Assembly (NCBI GenBank): GCA_029261965.1
Contig: JAJDAH010000377.1
Location: 1-43,475, forward strand
DNA length: 43,475 nucleotides
Direction: 5' to 3'
DNA from: Polyangiaceae bacterium
GTDB taxonomy: Bacteria; Myxococcota_A; Polyangia; Polyangiales; Polyangiaceae
Notes under the pieces: generated by a model
What the model saw: the letters and a program-made list of their open reading frames with translations, nothing else
What the model was told of the DNA's origin: nothing
The model's database searches: none
Program-made: the position numbers and the translations under genes
Shown: positions 24,937 to 36,707 of the stretch, piece by piece
Layout: each line of letters begins with the position of its first letter
Position numbering within the stretch: position 1 is the first letter of the stretch

Positions 24937-25866
24937 TCAGTAGCGCGGGACGGTGTCGTCGACCTCGGTCGACCAAGCGTCGATGCCGCCGACCAGGTTG
25001 TACACGTTCTTGAAACCGACCGAGAGAAAGTGCTCCGCCGCCGCCTGGCTGCGTCCGCCATGGTGGCAGTGGAAAATCAACGGGGTTTCCTTGTCGAGAC
25101 CCTCGATCCGCGTGGACGCGGCCTCGTCGAGGTGGCGGGCGCCTGTGATCTTGGCTTTTTCCCGCTCCTCGGGCGTTCGCACGTCGTAGAGTTCGAGTTC
25201 CTTGCCGGCGCTCAGCTTTTCTTGGAGCTCCGTGGCCATCATCTGACGGACTTTGGGCGGCTCGTTCGGATTGTCGATCTTGAACGCCGGCCCCTGCGGC
25301 GTCTTCACGAAGTCGATTTTGACGCCGTTGGCGCGCCTGGCGCTGGTGCGACTGAGCACGATGGTGAGGCCGTTGCTTTCCACGCGCATGTCGCTGGGGT
25401 TGCTCGGGCCGACGCTGAGGTCGTTGTTGAACTGGGCGTCGATTTCGAGGCGGATGAACTCGCTGTCTCCCTGAAGTGCCCCTTCGAGCGCGCCGGCAGC
25501 CGTGTCACTCAGCTCGATCTTCGGAGGCTCGATTTCGACGGGCTCAGCCCCGAGCTTCTTTTCGAGATCGCCGTTGGCAAACATTTCGGTGATGATGTCG
25601 CAGCCGCCGACGAATTCACCGTCGATGTAGAGCTGCGGCACCGTCGGCCACGACGAGTACTCCTTGATGCCCTGACGCACCGACGGATCCTCGAGCACGT
25701 TCACCGTCGTGTATTCCGAAATGAACTCCTCGAGCAGGCTGACCACCTTCGCAGAGAACCCGCACTGGGGCGCCATGCGCGTACCTTTCATGAACAGCAC
25801 GACCTTGTCGCTCTTGACCGTTTGTTCCAGTTGCTCTTTGAGGGCGGATTCCATGGGAGGATCCAT
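24937..25866 (-). CDS. Monothiol glutaredoxin / A-type carrier-like / rhodanese fusion
   Basis: I start at the ATG at 25866 (309 residues); a TTG at 25890 would put a palindrome inside the gene. Residues about 10-107 are a monothiol glutaredoxin with CGFS (Cys35) and TVPQLYIDGEFVGGCD. Residues about 117-207 resemble an A-type Fe-S carrier (IELSDTAAGALEGAL, GVKIDFVKTPQGPAFKIDNP) but lack all three usual cysteines. Residues about 210-309 are a rhodanese domain with DVRTPEEREKAKITGARH and the active-site loop CHHGGRS (Cys267). Grx domains of this type bind a shared 2Fe-2S cluster with glutathione. The whole points to iron-sulfur or sulfur transfer in the cytoplasm. A perfect inverted repeat lies directly upstream. 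Confidence 0.9.
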   Translation of the reverse strand: MDPPMESALKEQLEQTVKSDKVVLFMKGTRMAPQCGFSAKVVSLLEEFISEYTTVNVLEDPSVRQGIKEYSSWPTVPQLYIDGEFVGGCDIITEMFANGDLEKKLGAEPVEIEPPKIELSDTAAGALEGALQGDSEFIRLEIDAQFNNDLSVGPSNPSDMRVESNGLTIVLSRTSARRANGVKIDFVKTPQGPAFKIDNPNEPPKVRQMMATELQEKLSAGKELELYDVRTPEEREKAKITGARHLDEAASTRIEGLDKETPLIFHCHHGGRSQAAAEHFLSVGFKNVYNLVGGIDAWSTEVDDTVPRY

Positions 25867-25892
25867 GGTTGACGTAACGTAACCTGTCAACC
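25867..25892. promoter_or_regulatory. Inverted repeat GGTTGAC-N12-GTCAACC between divergent genes
   Basis: GGTTGAC (25867-25873) and GTCAACC (25886-25892) are perfect 7-bp inverted arms around a 12-base spacer. The spacer holds two GTAAC units. It abuts the fusion gene start at 25866 and lies 40 bases upstream of the divergent thioesterase start at 25932, so one protein could control both. The binding protein is unknown. Confidence 0.5.
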
Positions 25893-25931
25893 GGCCCCCC
25901 GAAGAGGCTAGATAAACGCCCCGAGGACCCG

Positions 25932-26399
25932 ATGACCGACTCCAACGACGCAGATAAGCTCAATTTCCACGGCCGGGGATGGCTCCGGGAAATGGGGGTG
26001 CGCTTCGTCAGCGCTAGCGGGGACCGCGTGGAGGTCGAGTGGGAAGTCGAGGACAAACACCGGCAACCATACGGAATAGTGCACGGCGGGGTTCACTGCG
26101 GCGTCATCGAGTCCATGTGCTCGGTGGGGGCCGCCCTGGCCGCCGCGCCGCGCGGACAGAACGTCGTCGGCCTCGAGAACAACACCAGCTTCATCCGCGC
26201 CGTGCGCTCCGGCACCCTTCGGGGAGAGGCGACACCACTGACTCGGGGAAGAAAAACCCACGTCTGGAGCGCCACGATCCGCGACGAGGAAAATCGTGTA
26301 GTCGCTACCGGGCGCGTGCGGCTGCTCTGTCTCGACGCCGAGGAGGCGTTGGCGGGGCGCGAGGTCGACAGCCCCGCCCGGCATCAACAGAAGGACTGA
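25932..26399 (+). CDS. Hotdog-fold thioesterase (PaaI-like)
   Basis: This 155-residue protein has the hotdog thioesterase layout. A central helix block YGIVHGGVHCGVIESMCSVG (about residues 47-66) contains HGG and a Glu at the position of the catalytic acidic residue of PaaI-type enzymes. Strands such as VVGLENNTSFIRAVRSG and VVATGRVRLLC follow. It would hydrolyse an acyl-CoA or aromatic acyl-CoA thioester in the cytoplasm. The gene is divergent from the glutaredoxin fusion; its context does not define the substrate. It is slightly longer than the usual 140 residues because of an unordered tail (EVDSPARHQQKD). Confidence 0.87.
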   Translation: MTDSNDADKLNFHGRGWLREMGVRFVSASGDRVEVEWEVEDKHRQPYGIVHGGVHCGVIESMCSVGAALAAAPRGQNVVGLENNTSFIRAVRSGTLRGEATPLTRGRKTHVWSATIRDEENRVVATGRVRLLCLDAEEALAGREVDSPARHQQKD

Positions 26400-26422
26400 G
26401 CGGGGCGAGGGAAGCTCGGCGT

Positions 26423-27370
26423 TCAGCCGTTTCCGTTCATCCAGGCCCAGGTTCGAGCGAGGCCGCTCTCGAGCGGCGTCGTCGCGCGCCAACCCAGCTG
26501 CTCTTCGATTCGCCGAACGTCGCCGACGCGCGAGCTTCCGGCAGTCCAGTCCGCAGGCTCGCTGCACTTCTTCGCCTTTTTTCCGCTCACGTCGATCATC
26601 ACGTCGAGCAGCTCGTTCACCGTCGTCTTGCGCCCCGAGCCGACGTTGAGGGTGAGCCCCGTGCGCTCTGCGGTGGCCGCCAGCATCGTGGCCTCTACGA
26701 CGTCGTCCACATACACGTAGTCGAGCGACTGCCGTCCGTCGCCGTAGACCGTGGGAGGCAGACCCGCCCGCAGTCGCTCGAAGTTCTTGATGATGACCGA
26801 CTTGTATCCCATGCCGGCGAACTGCTTCGGACCGTAGACGAACAGGTAGCGAAGCACGTTCGCTTCGAGCCCGTTCTGGGCGAGGTGCCAAAGCAAGTGC
26901 TCGCCGGCGAGCTTGCTGATGCCGTACACGGTCCTCGGCTCGGGGACTTCGGTCTCGACGTAGGGCCCGCCGTTCGTCCGGCCGTAGGCGTAGAGCGAGC
27001 TGGAGAAAACAACGCGGCGAACCTTCGACTCGGCGGCGGCGGCGAACAGCGCGTGGGTGCCCTTGATGTTGGCGTCCATGACGGCTGCCGGAGAGTCCTT
27101 CGACTGGTTGTGCTTCTCGGCGGCCAGGTGAAAGACCACATCGGCGCCGTCGAGGTGCCGAGCGAGGGCCGCGTCGTCTTTCGAGCCAAAACAGTGCTCG
27201 ACGACCTCGACGCGGTCCGAGTCGGCGAGGTTGGCCGGATCGCCATAACGCAAGCTGTCGAGCACGAGCACGCGCGCCACGCCGGCTTTCAGCAAGCCCG
27301 AAACCAGGTGCGAACCGATGAACCCGGCCCCACCGGTCACCACCACCACCGACTCGTCGAGCGTCGCCAT
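26423..27370 (-). CDS. NAD-dependent sugar-nucleotide epimerase/dehydratase (SDR family)
   Basis: I start at the ATG at 27370 (315 residues, MATLDESVVVVTGGAGFIGS); a GTG at 27418 would add 16 residues of disordered type. The Rossmann nucleotide-binding TGGAGFIGSHL lies near residues 11-21. The catalytic residues are in FSSSLYAYG and YGISKLAGEH (YxxxK). An extended SDR domain follows with VYGDGRQSLDYVYVDDVVEA. The length and motifs fit UDP-glucose 4-epimerase or a related dehydratase or epimerase. The substrate cannot be fixed. It is likely cytoplasmic and feeds polysaccharide or lipopolysaccharide synthesis. It is divergent from the ArsR-methyltransferase gene. Confidence 0.9.
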   Translation of the reverse strand: MATLDESVVVVTGGAGFIGSHLVSGLLKAGVARVLVLDSLRYGDPANLADSDRVEVVEHCFGSKDDAALARHLDGADVVFHLAAEKHNQSKDSPAAVMDANIKGTHALFAAAAESKVRRVVFSSSLYAYGRTNGGPYVETEVPEPRTVYGISKLAGEHLLWHLAQNGLEANVLRYLFVYGPKQFAGMGYKSVIIKNFERLRAGLPPTVYGDGRQSLDYVYVDDVVEATMLAATAERTGLTLNVGSGRKTTVNELLDVMIDVSGKKAKKCSEPADWTAGSSRVGDVRRIEEQLGWRATTPLESGLARTWAWMNGNG

Positions 27371-27444
27371 TCGAGGGCGCTCATCATCGCTCGGATCGGA
27401 GGCCGTGCTGGAAGGCACATTTTTGCGATGGTGTAAGTGTCTGT

Positions 27445-27506
27445 AATAACGTTGTTATTGGCAGTAGAAGGCTCGCGGCGGAGATTTCTATCTGTCTATC
27501 AGGATA
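27445..27506. promoter_or_regulatory. Two palindromes upstream of the ArsR-methyltransferase/metH operon
   Basis: AATAAC-GTT-GTTATT (27445-27459) is a perfect 6-bp inverted repeat with a 3-base centre, 67 bases upstream of the start at 27526. A smaller one, TATC-AG-GATA (27497-27506), lies 20 bases upstream of the start. Both are A/T-rich within G/C-rich DNA and sit in the only intergenic region between the divergent epimerase gene and this operon. They fit an autoregulatory site for the ArsR-type protein encoded next, but no binding has been shown. Confidence 0.5.
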
Positions 27507-27525
27507 AACGGATTATAGTTTCTGG

Positions 27526-28461
27526 ATGGCTGGGCTCGACGCTGCCCTGGATGTTCTTCACCTGTTTGGCGATCCCTCGCGGGTGCGGCTGATGGCGCTC
27601 CTGTCGCGAGAAGAGCTGGCGGTGGCGGAGCTCGTGAGCATCACTGGGCTCGCGCAGTCGCGAGTATCGACGCACCTGGGCAAGCTCCGCGACGCCGGGA
27701 TCCTTCGTGACCGCCGGGTCGGAGCGTCGACCTTCTACACCGCGAGCGACGGCGTCATGCCCGAGCAGGCCCGCAAGCTCTGGTCGCTGCTGGAAAGCGA
27801 CGTCGTCGATCCCGTGCTCGAGGAAGACGGTCGACGCTGTGACGAGCTGTTGCACGCTCGCGATGGCGCGACCTCATGGCCCGACACGGTGGCGGGTCAA
27901 ATGGAGCGCCACTATTCGCCGGGGCGAACGTGGGAAGCGACCGCGCGGGGCCTGCTCGGTTTCGTGCGATTGGGCGACGTGCTCGACGTCGGATCCGGCG
28001 ACGGCGCGATTACGCAGCTCTTCGCGCCAAGAGCGAAGACGGTGACGTGCGTCGATCGAAGCGAGCGAATGATCTCCGCCGCAAAGAAACGACTCGACCA
28101 TTTTTCGCACGTGAAATATCGAGTGGGCGACATGCAGGAACTCCCATCCGATGACGGCGCGTTCGACGAGGTGATCATGCATCACGTGCTCACGTATTCC
28201 CCCGCGCCCGCCCGCGCCGTCGAAGAGGCCGCCCGCGTGCTGAGACCGGGAGGCCGACTGAGCTTGGTGACGCTCAAGGAACACGCCCATCGCGAGATCA
28301 CGGCGCAGTACAGCCACCTGCAGCCCGGCTTTTCGCTCGGCGCCCTCACTGGATGGATCGCAGGTGCCGCTCTCGACGTGGAGTTTTGTGAGGTGACGTC
28401 TCGAGAACGGCGCAAGCCGTACTTCGAGGTCATCACCGCTTTTGCAAGGAGATCCTCGTAA
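27526..28461 (+). CDS. ArsR-family regulator fused to a SAM-dependent methyltransferase (SahR-like)
   Basis: The 311-residue protein has a winged-helix DNA-binding domain near residues 5-85 ([20 protein letters not shown], then [20 protein letters not shown]). The metal-sensing cysteines of arsenic sensors are not evident in the recognition region. A class I methyltransferase domain occupies about 125-310, with motif [21 protein letters not shown] and an acidic end of strand 2 (CVDRS). This architecture is known from ArsR-type regulators of the methionine/SAH cycle (SahR group) in several proteobacterial lineages. It is joined to metH by a 2-base gap. It probably senses S-adenosylhomocysteine or SAM and regulates this operon; that is inference. 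Confidence 0.87.
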   Translation: MAGLDAALDVLHLFGDPSRVRLMALLSREELAVAELVSITGLAQSRVSTHLGKLRDAGILRDRRVGASTFYTASDGVMPEQARKLWSLLESDVVDPVLEEDGRRCDELLHARDGATSWPDTVAGQMERHYSPGRTWEATARGLLGFVRLGDVLDVGSGDGAITQLFAPRAKTVTCVDRSERMISAAKKRLDHFSHVKYRVGDMQELPSDDGAFDEVIMHHVLTYSPAPARAVEEAARVLRPGGRLSLVTLKEHAHREITAQYSHLQPGFSLGALTGWIAGAALDVEFCEVTSRERRKPYFEVITAFARRSS

Positions 28462-28463
28462 TC

Positions 28464-32144
<3,681 letters not shown>

Positions 32145-32279
32145 TAGCTCAGCCCGTCGGAATGCTTTTCGAGCTGAAGAGGCTCGGCGTCGTCGTGCAA
32201 GACCCCGCTGTCGGTCGTTTGCACCCCCGTTCTCGTCGAGCGACAATGACGAATCGCCTTGTCGGAACCGCCTCTGCCG

Positions 32280-32601
32280 ATGTCGCAGCTCGAGCCCGGT
32301 AACTGGCTGGATCGCTACGAGCTCGGTTGCCCGATCGCCACGGGTGGCATGGCGAGCGTGTGGGTGGCGCGGCTCAAGGGGAGTCGCGGCTTCGAGAATT
32401 TCGTCGCGGTCAAAACGATTCGCGCGGAGCACGCTTCGGACGAGGCGTTCGTCAACATGTTCCTCGACGAGGCCGAACTCGTCGCCCTCCGGATCGCGCC
32501 GCCAAAAAGCCCGCCCGAAACCCCGCCCCAAGGCCGTTTCCCCCGAAACGAGCAGAACCACGACCGAGGACATGACCGACGTGTTCGGTAGCCGGCGTTA
32601 G
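32280..32601 (+). pseudogene. Ser/Thr protein kinase relic with internal deletion
   Basis: From the ATG at 32280 the frame encodes an N-lobe of a bacterial Ser/Thr kinase: the glycine-rich loop LGCPIATGGMASVWVARL, the lysine strand FVAVKTIRAEH and the start of helix C (FLDEAELVA). After about residue 72 the sequence leaves the kinase fold. In another frame it joins a Lys/Pro-rich tail ending SRTTTEDMTDVFGSRR and a stop at 32601. The remaining frame reads AAKKPARNPAPR. The catalytic HRD and DFG regions are gone. The most economical reading is a large deletion joining the start of the kinase to its C-terminal tail, plus a frameshift. Such kinase genes are typical of Myxococcota. Confidence 0.75.
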
Positions 32602-32625
32602 GTGTCGGGGCTTGCACGACCACCG

Positions 32626-32661
32626 GCTCGACTACCCGCTCGATTGCCCGCTCGATTGCCC
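32626..32661 (+). repeat. 12-bp tandem repeat, 3 units
   Basis: GCTCGACTACCC is followed by two identical GCTCGATTGCCC units, just after the kinase relic and about 48 bases upstream of the next gene start. It is non-coding as far as can be seen. Its role, if any, is unknown. Confidence 0.85.
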
Positions 32662-32708
32662 GCATGGGGCTGGTCCGCCGGCTCTCATGGCCCCATGAAG
32701 ATGAGCCG

Positions 32709-33422
32709 ATGAGCAGCTTCGACGCCTTCGACCCCCGCGCGCAACGTCGTCGGCGTCGTCGGCTGATGTTGCTGTTGGCGCCGGTCGGTGCGTTCTTCGT
32801 TTTGCACGTCATCGGATCGGCATTCAGTCCGACCCTGTTGGTGAGGGAGCCGCTACTGCTCGTCGGCATGTCGCCCCTTTGGCGGCACATGGTGCTGGCG
32901 TCGCCGAGCCTCGATGCCTTGCCGTTCTACTTGGTCGCCATCGGTCGGCTCTTCGCCATCGATCCCTTCATGTATCAAGTGGGTCGAGAGTTCGGTCAAG
33001 ACGCCGTCGAGTGGATGAAACGTCGGGCCGGAAAGCGCCTTGGCCGGCTCGTCGATTGGGGCGAGAAGGTGTTCGGGAGGTGGGCGATCCCGACGCTCTT
33101 CTTCGCGCCCGGCGCATTCGTGTGCTTGCTCGCCGGCGTATCGAAGATGAACCGCGTCCTGTTCGTCGTAGTGAATCTGGCCGGCACGTTCATGTGGGTT
33201 TCCATCGTTCGGGTTTTTGGCAGTCAGTTCGAGGGACCCATCACCGTCGTCCGAGTGTTCATCGAGGCCAACCTGCTGCTCTTGACGGGGGCGTCGGTGG
33301 TCATCGTCGTGGTGAGCACCTGGCTCCAGAGGCGCAAGATGCGTCTCGCCGAGAACCGGGCGGCTGACGGGACCATTCCCGTAGCTTCGAAAGTAGAGCC
33401 CGCGGACGAAACCGCTCGGTAG
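32709..33422 (+). CDS. Multi-pass membrane protein, DedA/VTT-like
   Basis: The ATG at 32709 gives 237 residues starting MSSFDAFDPRAQRRRRRRLM. The earlier in-frame ATG at 32664 only adds poor-quality residues. Hydrophobic segments lie near 20-40, 60-85, 135-155, 160-180 and 195-215. The middle region (ALPTLF-type FFAPGAFVCLLAGVSKMNRV and LAGTFMWVSIVRVFG) resembles the VTT/DedA re-entrant region of SNARE-associated proteins. The C-terminus is a basic cytoplasmic tail. DedA proteins are lipid-transport membrane proteins. The call is from partial resemblance, so it may belong to another family. The gene is convergent with the L,D-transpeptidase gene. Confidence 0.6.
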   Translation: MSSFDAFDPRAQRRRRRRLMLLLAPVGAFFVLHVIGSAFSPTLLVREPLLLVGMSPLWRHMVLASPSLDALPFYLVAIGRLFAIDPFMYQVGREFGQDAVEWMKRRAGKRLGRLVDWGEKVFGRWAIPTLFFAPGAFVCLLAGVSKMNRVLFVVVNLAGTFMWVSIVRVFGSQFEGPITVVRVFIEANLLLLTGASVVIVVVSTWLQRRKMRLAENRAADGTIPVASKVEPADETAR

Positions 33423-33424
33423 CG

Positions 33425-34966
33425 CTATCGATGGACGACGAGGGTGGTCGCGGATTCTTCCTTCGGAACCCAACGCACGCCGTGCCAACCCGCGGGCACG
33501 CGCGGGCCGGTGAACTCGTAGAGCCATTTCCCGTCGATGGGGGACACGTTGATGCACCCGGCGCTCTTCTTGTCGCCCCAATCGTCGTGCCAGTAGGCCG
33601 AGTGCAGTGCGTGGTGCGATGTGAAGTTCTGCGTCCACGGTACGTCGGAGTGGATGAACTCGTAAGGCGCTACCATCGTCGCGGTCGCGAACTTTCCGGT
33701 GATCCGGAACGTCCCGACGGGGGTGGACGCGGTGTCGATGGGCGGTTTCCCTCGCTCGGGCATGCCGCCGCGGCCGGGTGAAATCAGCGTCGTGTACACG
33801 GGCTCGATGCCCTCGTAGGCGATGAGCCAGCCGCCGTAGATGCTGACTTCGAGCCAAGTGCGGGCCTTGTCCGGCGCGGCGACGTCTGCCGAGACGAATC
33901 GCGGCGCGCTCGTCGCGGCCTCGGGGACTACGGCGTCGTCGGCGGCGATCCACCCTCCCGCGTCACGAGTCTCTAGAAACCTTCGCCCGTCGATCGCGGT
34001 CTCGACCCCAGTGAGCTCGACCCAGCTCAGCCGTTCGAACTTTTCGTCGGTTTTCTCGATGCCTCCAGGCACGCGCCGGTATTTCGATCGGCCTTCACCG
34101 CGAAAAAACGCGAGCGGGAGCGAGGCGTCGCGACCGAGCTCGACGCCTCGAAACGTGACCTTCTCGTACGCCTCGACACGTTTTTTGGGGACCCAGACGT
34201 AGTCCGCTGTCAGCAGCCACGACCGACCATCAAGCTCGACTTCGTGCGACCACGCGACCGTGGACTTCGGTTTGATTTCTTTTCGTCCCTCTCGAAGCGT
34301 CCTCGGCAGGGTAGGTAGAAGCGTGAGCTCGGGATCCGGCGGGCTCATTCGTCGGTGCAAGCCCTGCGACTCGCCGTAGCGATGCGGCCACGGCGTATCG
34401 AGGCGTGGCGCGAAGTTTCTGAGCTTCGCCAGCACGGGATCCTTCTTGTCGGTGGTGGCGTTTTCTCCGTCGACGCAGACGAAGCCTCTCGGCTCCACGG
34501 CGTACCAACTCCCCGTGCAGCCTTGACCGGGCCGAGGTGTCGCGTCACGGAGCGGCACCGAGCCGCCCACCCACAGAAATCCGATCCAACTGAGCCGAGT
34601 GCTCGGAGTCGGGCGAACCCAAACGAACCGAGTCTTGGCGTAGACACGCGGCGAATGGTGCTCGGCTCGGGGTCGCCGCGGGGTCTGGGGACGCGCGCGG
34701 GGTGGCGAGTCCGCTGGCGGGTTCTCGGAGATGACGACCGCGGCGTTCGTTTCAGCGAGTGTCGAAGCGCCGGCCGGTGCGCCTGCCTCCGTCTCCGTCT
34801 CCGTCTCCGTCTCCGTCTCCGTCTCCGTCTCCGGGGCCGCCGGCGCTGGTGGGACGGCGGTCGGCTCACTCGGGGCGACGACTTCTTTGCCGGAACAACC
34901 GGCCAGCAGGGCGCAAGCGCCGAAGGGGAACGCCGTTTTGGCCAGAAACGCTCTCGGGAGCTTCAT
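33425..34966 (-). CDS. L,D-transpeptidase (YkuD) lipoprotein
   Basis: The 513-residue product starts MKLPRAFLAKTAFPFGACAL, with lipobox-like LLAGCSGK. An acidic ETETET linker (7 ET units, then EAGAPAGA) follows, and then a proline/arginine-rich stretch. A middle region (about 110-365) contains repeated Trp-rich SH3-like modules. The YkuD domain lies in about 375-500. It carries HSAYWHDDWGDKKSAGCINV, with the catalytic Cys in SAGC and His in the upstream HSAYWHD, and then a conserved SPIDGKWLY. It probably cross-links or attaches lipoproteins to peptidoglycan from the periplasm. The length of the region before the catalytic domain exceeds that of simple YkuD proteins. Confidence 0.9.
   Translation of the reverse strand: MKLPRAFLAKTAFPFGACALLAGCSGKEVVAPSEPTAVPPAPAAPETETETETETETETEAGAPAGASTLAETNAAVVISENPPADSPPRARPQTPRRPRAEHHSPRVYAKTRFVWVRPTPSTRLSWIGFLWVGGSVPLRDATPRPGQGCTGSWYAVEPRGFVCVDGENATTDKKDPVLAKLRNFAPRLDTPWPHRYGESQGLHRRMSPPDPELTLLPTLPRTLREGRKEIKPKSTVAWSHEVELDGRSWLLTADYVWVPKKRVEAYEKVTFRGVELGRDASLPLAFFRGEGRSKYRRVPGGIEKTDEKFERLSWVELTGVETAIDGRRFLETRDAGGWIAADDAVVPEAATSAPRFVSADVAAPDKARTWLEVSIYGGWLIAYEGIEPVYTTLISPGRGGMPERGKPPIDTASTPVGTFRITGKFATATMVAPYEFIHSDVPWTQNFTSHHALHSAYWHDDWGDKKSAGCINVSPIDGKWLYEFTGPRVPAGWHGVRWVPKEESATTLVVHR
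34791..34832. repeat. Hexanucleotide tandem repeat (GTCTCC)7 coding the ET linker
   Basis: Seven perfect GTCTCC units on the plus strand encode seven Glu-Thr pairs of the transpeptidase linker on the minus strand. Changes of whole units keep the reading frame, so copy number may vary between strains. Confidence 0.95.
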
Positions 34967-35019
34967 TTGCGCTACCGGAAGCCTAGCGCGGCGGGTGTTC
35001 TCTGGGAAAGATTGGGCCG

Positions 35020-35700
35020 GTGACCACGGCCCCTGACACCGAAGCCGAGCTCGTCGCTCGCGCAGATGCGATGAGCGGCAAGAGTCTGGGCGAGCTAGCC
35101 CAGGAGCTCTCCGTCGACGTGCCGAAAGATTTTAGGCGCAACAAGGGTTGGGTTGGCACGCTCATCGAGCGAGTCCTCGGTGCGACAGCGGGGTCCCGCG
35201 ACGAGCCCGACTTCGTCGAGCTCGGGGTCGAGCTCAAGACTCTCCCTCTCGACGCTCGCGGCACGCCGCGGGAATCGACCTTCGTCTGCACCATCGCGCT
35301 CGACGAGGTGGGGGATCTCGAGTGGGAGCAGTCACGGGTCAGAAGAAAGCTCGCGCGGGTCCTGTGGGTTCCGGTCCAAGCGGATCCGGCACTCGCCGTT
35401 TCCGAGCGGCGGGTCGGCACTTCACTCTTGTGGAGTCCGAGTGAAGCCGAAGAGGCCGCGCTCCGTTTCGACTGGGAGGAGCTCACGGGCACCATCGGTC
35501 GCGGCGACGTCGAGGATCTCAGAGGCCACCTCGGTCGTTTTCTCCAGATCCGACCTAAAGCCGCCGATTCTCACGCTCGACGACGTGGCTTCGATCGAGA
35601 CGGAGCCAGCTTTCAAACGCTTCCACGCGGGTTTTACCTCCGGGCGACGTTCACGGCGCGGCTTTTGTCCGACCTAGTACCGCCTCAGGCCGCCCCCTAG
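35020..35700 (+). CDS. mutH: MutH-family DNA mismatch-repair endonuclease
   Basis: The GTG at 35020 gives 226 residues, close to the 229 of Escherichia coli MutH. The active site is intact and spaced exactly as in that protein: Glu50, Asp64, Glu71 and Lys73, in GTLIERVL and DFVELGVELKTLP, match E56-D70-E77-K79 (spacing 14, 7, 2). The rest follows the MutH/Sau3AI nuclease fold. MutH nicks hemimethylated GATC DNA during mismatch repair, directed by MutL. MutH is best known from Gammaproteobacteria with Dam methylation. Its presence here suggests horizontal transfer or a wider distribution. No mutS, mutL or dam is in the window. Confidence 0.9.
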   Translation: MTTAPDTEAELVARADAMSGKSLGELAQELSVDVPKDFRRNKGWVGTLIERVLGATAGSRDEPDFVELGVELKTLPLDARGTPRESTFVCTIALDEVGDLEWEQSRVRRKLARVLWVPVQADPALAVSERRVGTSLLWSPSEAEEAALRFDWEELTGTIGRGDVEDLRGHLGRFLQIRPKAADSHARRRGFDRDGASFQTLPRGFYLRATFTARLLSDLVPPQAAP

Positions 35701-35787
35701 CAGAGTGTCGAAACGACCTGCACCAGAAGAAAAACCCGAGCGGGCACGGTGGCGGGAGACGCCCGGCGTCCCTAGACTAATGGGGTC

Positions 35788-36687
35788 GTGATCAAGCTGA
35801 AGCCCCGACATTTGCCGTTTCAGCTCAGTTTCATGACGATGACCGTCGCTGCCGCTTTGATCATCACGCCGGCGCTCGGCTTGCTCGCACAGCGTCTCTA
35901 CGACGAAGAGGAGCTCATCCGTCTCAAGACCGAGGCGGTGGACTCACGCATTCGAGCCGACATGGCCGAGCGCGGGTGGCTCTGCCCGAGCGAAGGGCCT
36001 GCCGCGGCTCACGCCATGGCACTTCAGTCGGGGCACGGCGTCGAAATTCTTCGTCCCCAGGTCGCGTTCCGAGTGCCGTTGTCGACCGGGGTTCTGGCGG
36101 CTCGGCCACCGACGGGCGCGCAGGTCATGGTCGCGAGCAAGCTGCTTCGCGAGGAGCTCGGCCGGTACCCAACGACCTTCCTTCGTGACTCGCGGCTACG
36201 CCGAGTTCTCTTGTGCGACGATCTCTACGAGAGCAATCGAGAGATCCCGTCGATGCCGAACTACTTGAGCACGCTAGTGCTCGATGTCGACGCCCCCGAG
36301 GAGTACTTGCGCCGGTTGGTGCATCACGAGGTCTATCACTTCGCAGACTTCGCCGACGACCAGGAGGTCAAGCGCGACGATCGCTGGGCGAAGCTCAACG
36401 ATAACTGGTTCGTCTACGGAAACGGCGGCCGCGCCATGCGCGATCCGCGCTCCGGCGATCTGACCGGCGACCTGCCCGGGTTTCTCAGCCAATACGCGAC
36501 GAGCGCGGTGGAAGAGGACAAGGCCGAGGTGTTCGCTTTCATGATGGTGGAGCCTGAGCGAGTCGCGGAGATTGCCGGACGCGACCCCGTGGTCGCTCGG
36601 AAGGTGCGGGCGATGAAGGACCGGCTCGAGGCTCTCTCGCCAGTGATGGGTGAGGAGTTTTGGCATCGACAGCGTTTGACGCTGTGA
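35788..36687 (+). CDS. Membrane-anchored zinc-metallopeptidase-like protein
   Basis: The GTG at 35788 gives 299 residues. The N-terminus has one membrane helix (LSFMTMTVAAALIITPALGL), after which the protein would face the periplasm. A zinc-binding HExxH motif occurs as RLVHHEVYHFAD (HEVYH near residue 180). About 70 residues later EEDKAEVFAFMM offers a third, acidic ligand. This pattern matches secreted putative zinc-binding metallopeptidases of unknown substrate. The gene stands alone, 87 bases after mutH. Proteolysis is likely but not shown. Confidence 0.75.
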   Translation: MIKLKPRHLPFQLSFMTMTVAAALIITPALGLLAQRLYDEEELIRLKTEAVDSRIRADMAERGWLCPSEGPAAAHAMALQSGHGVEILRPQVAFRVPLSTGVLAARPPTGAQVMVASKLLREELGRYPTTFLRDSRLRRVLLCDDLYESNREIPSMPNYLSTLVLDVDAPEEYLRRLVHHEVYHFADFADDQEVKRDDRWAKLNDNWFVYGNGGRAMRDPRSGDLTGDLPGFLSQYATSAVEEDKAEVFAFMMVEPERVAEIAGRDPVVARKVRAMKDRLEALSPVMGEEFWHRQRLTL

Positions 36688-36707
36688 TGCCCTCCGAGCG
36701 ACGTTTC

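Noticed and set aside
35153-35677. Plus-strand open frame overlapping mutH in another frame
   Set aside because: The mutH frame has the active-site residues at exact spacing. This frame reads as Ser/Arg-rich noise.
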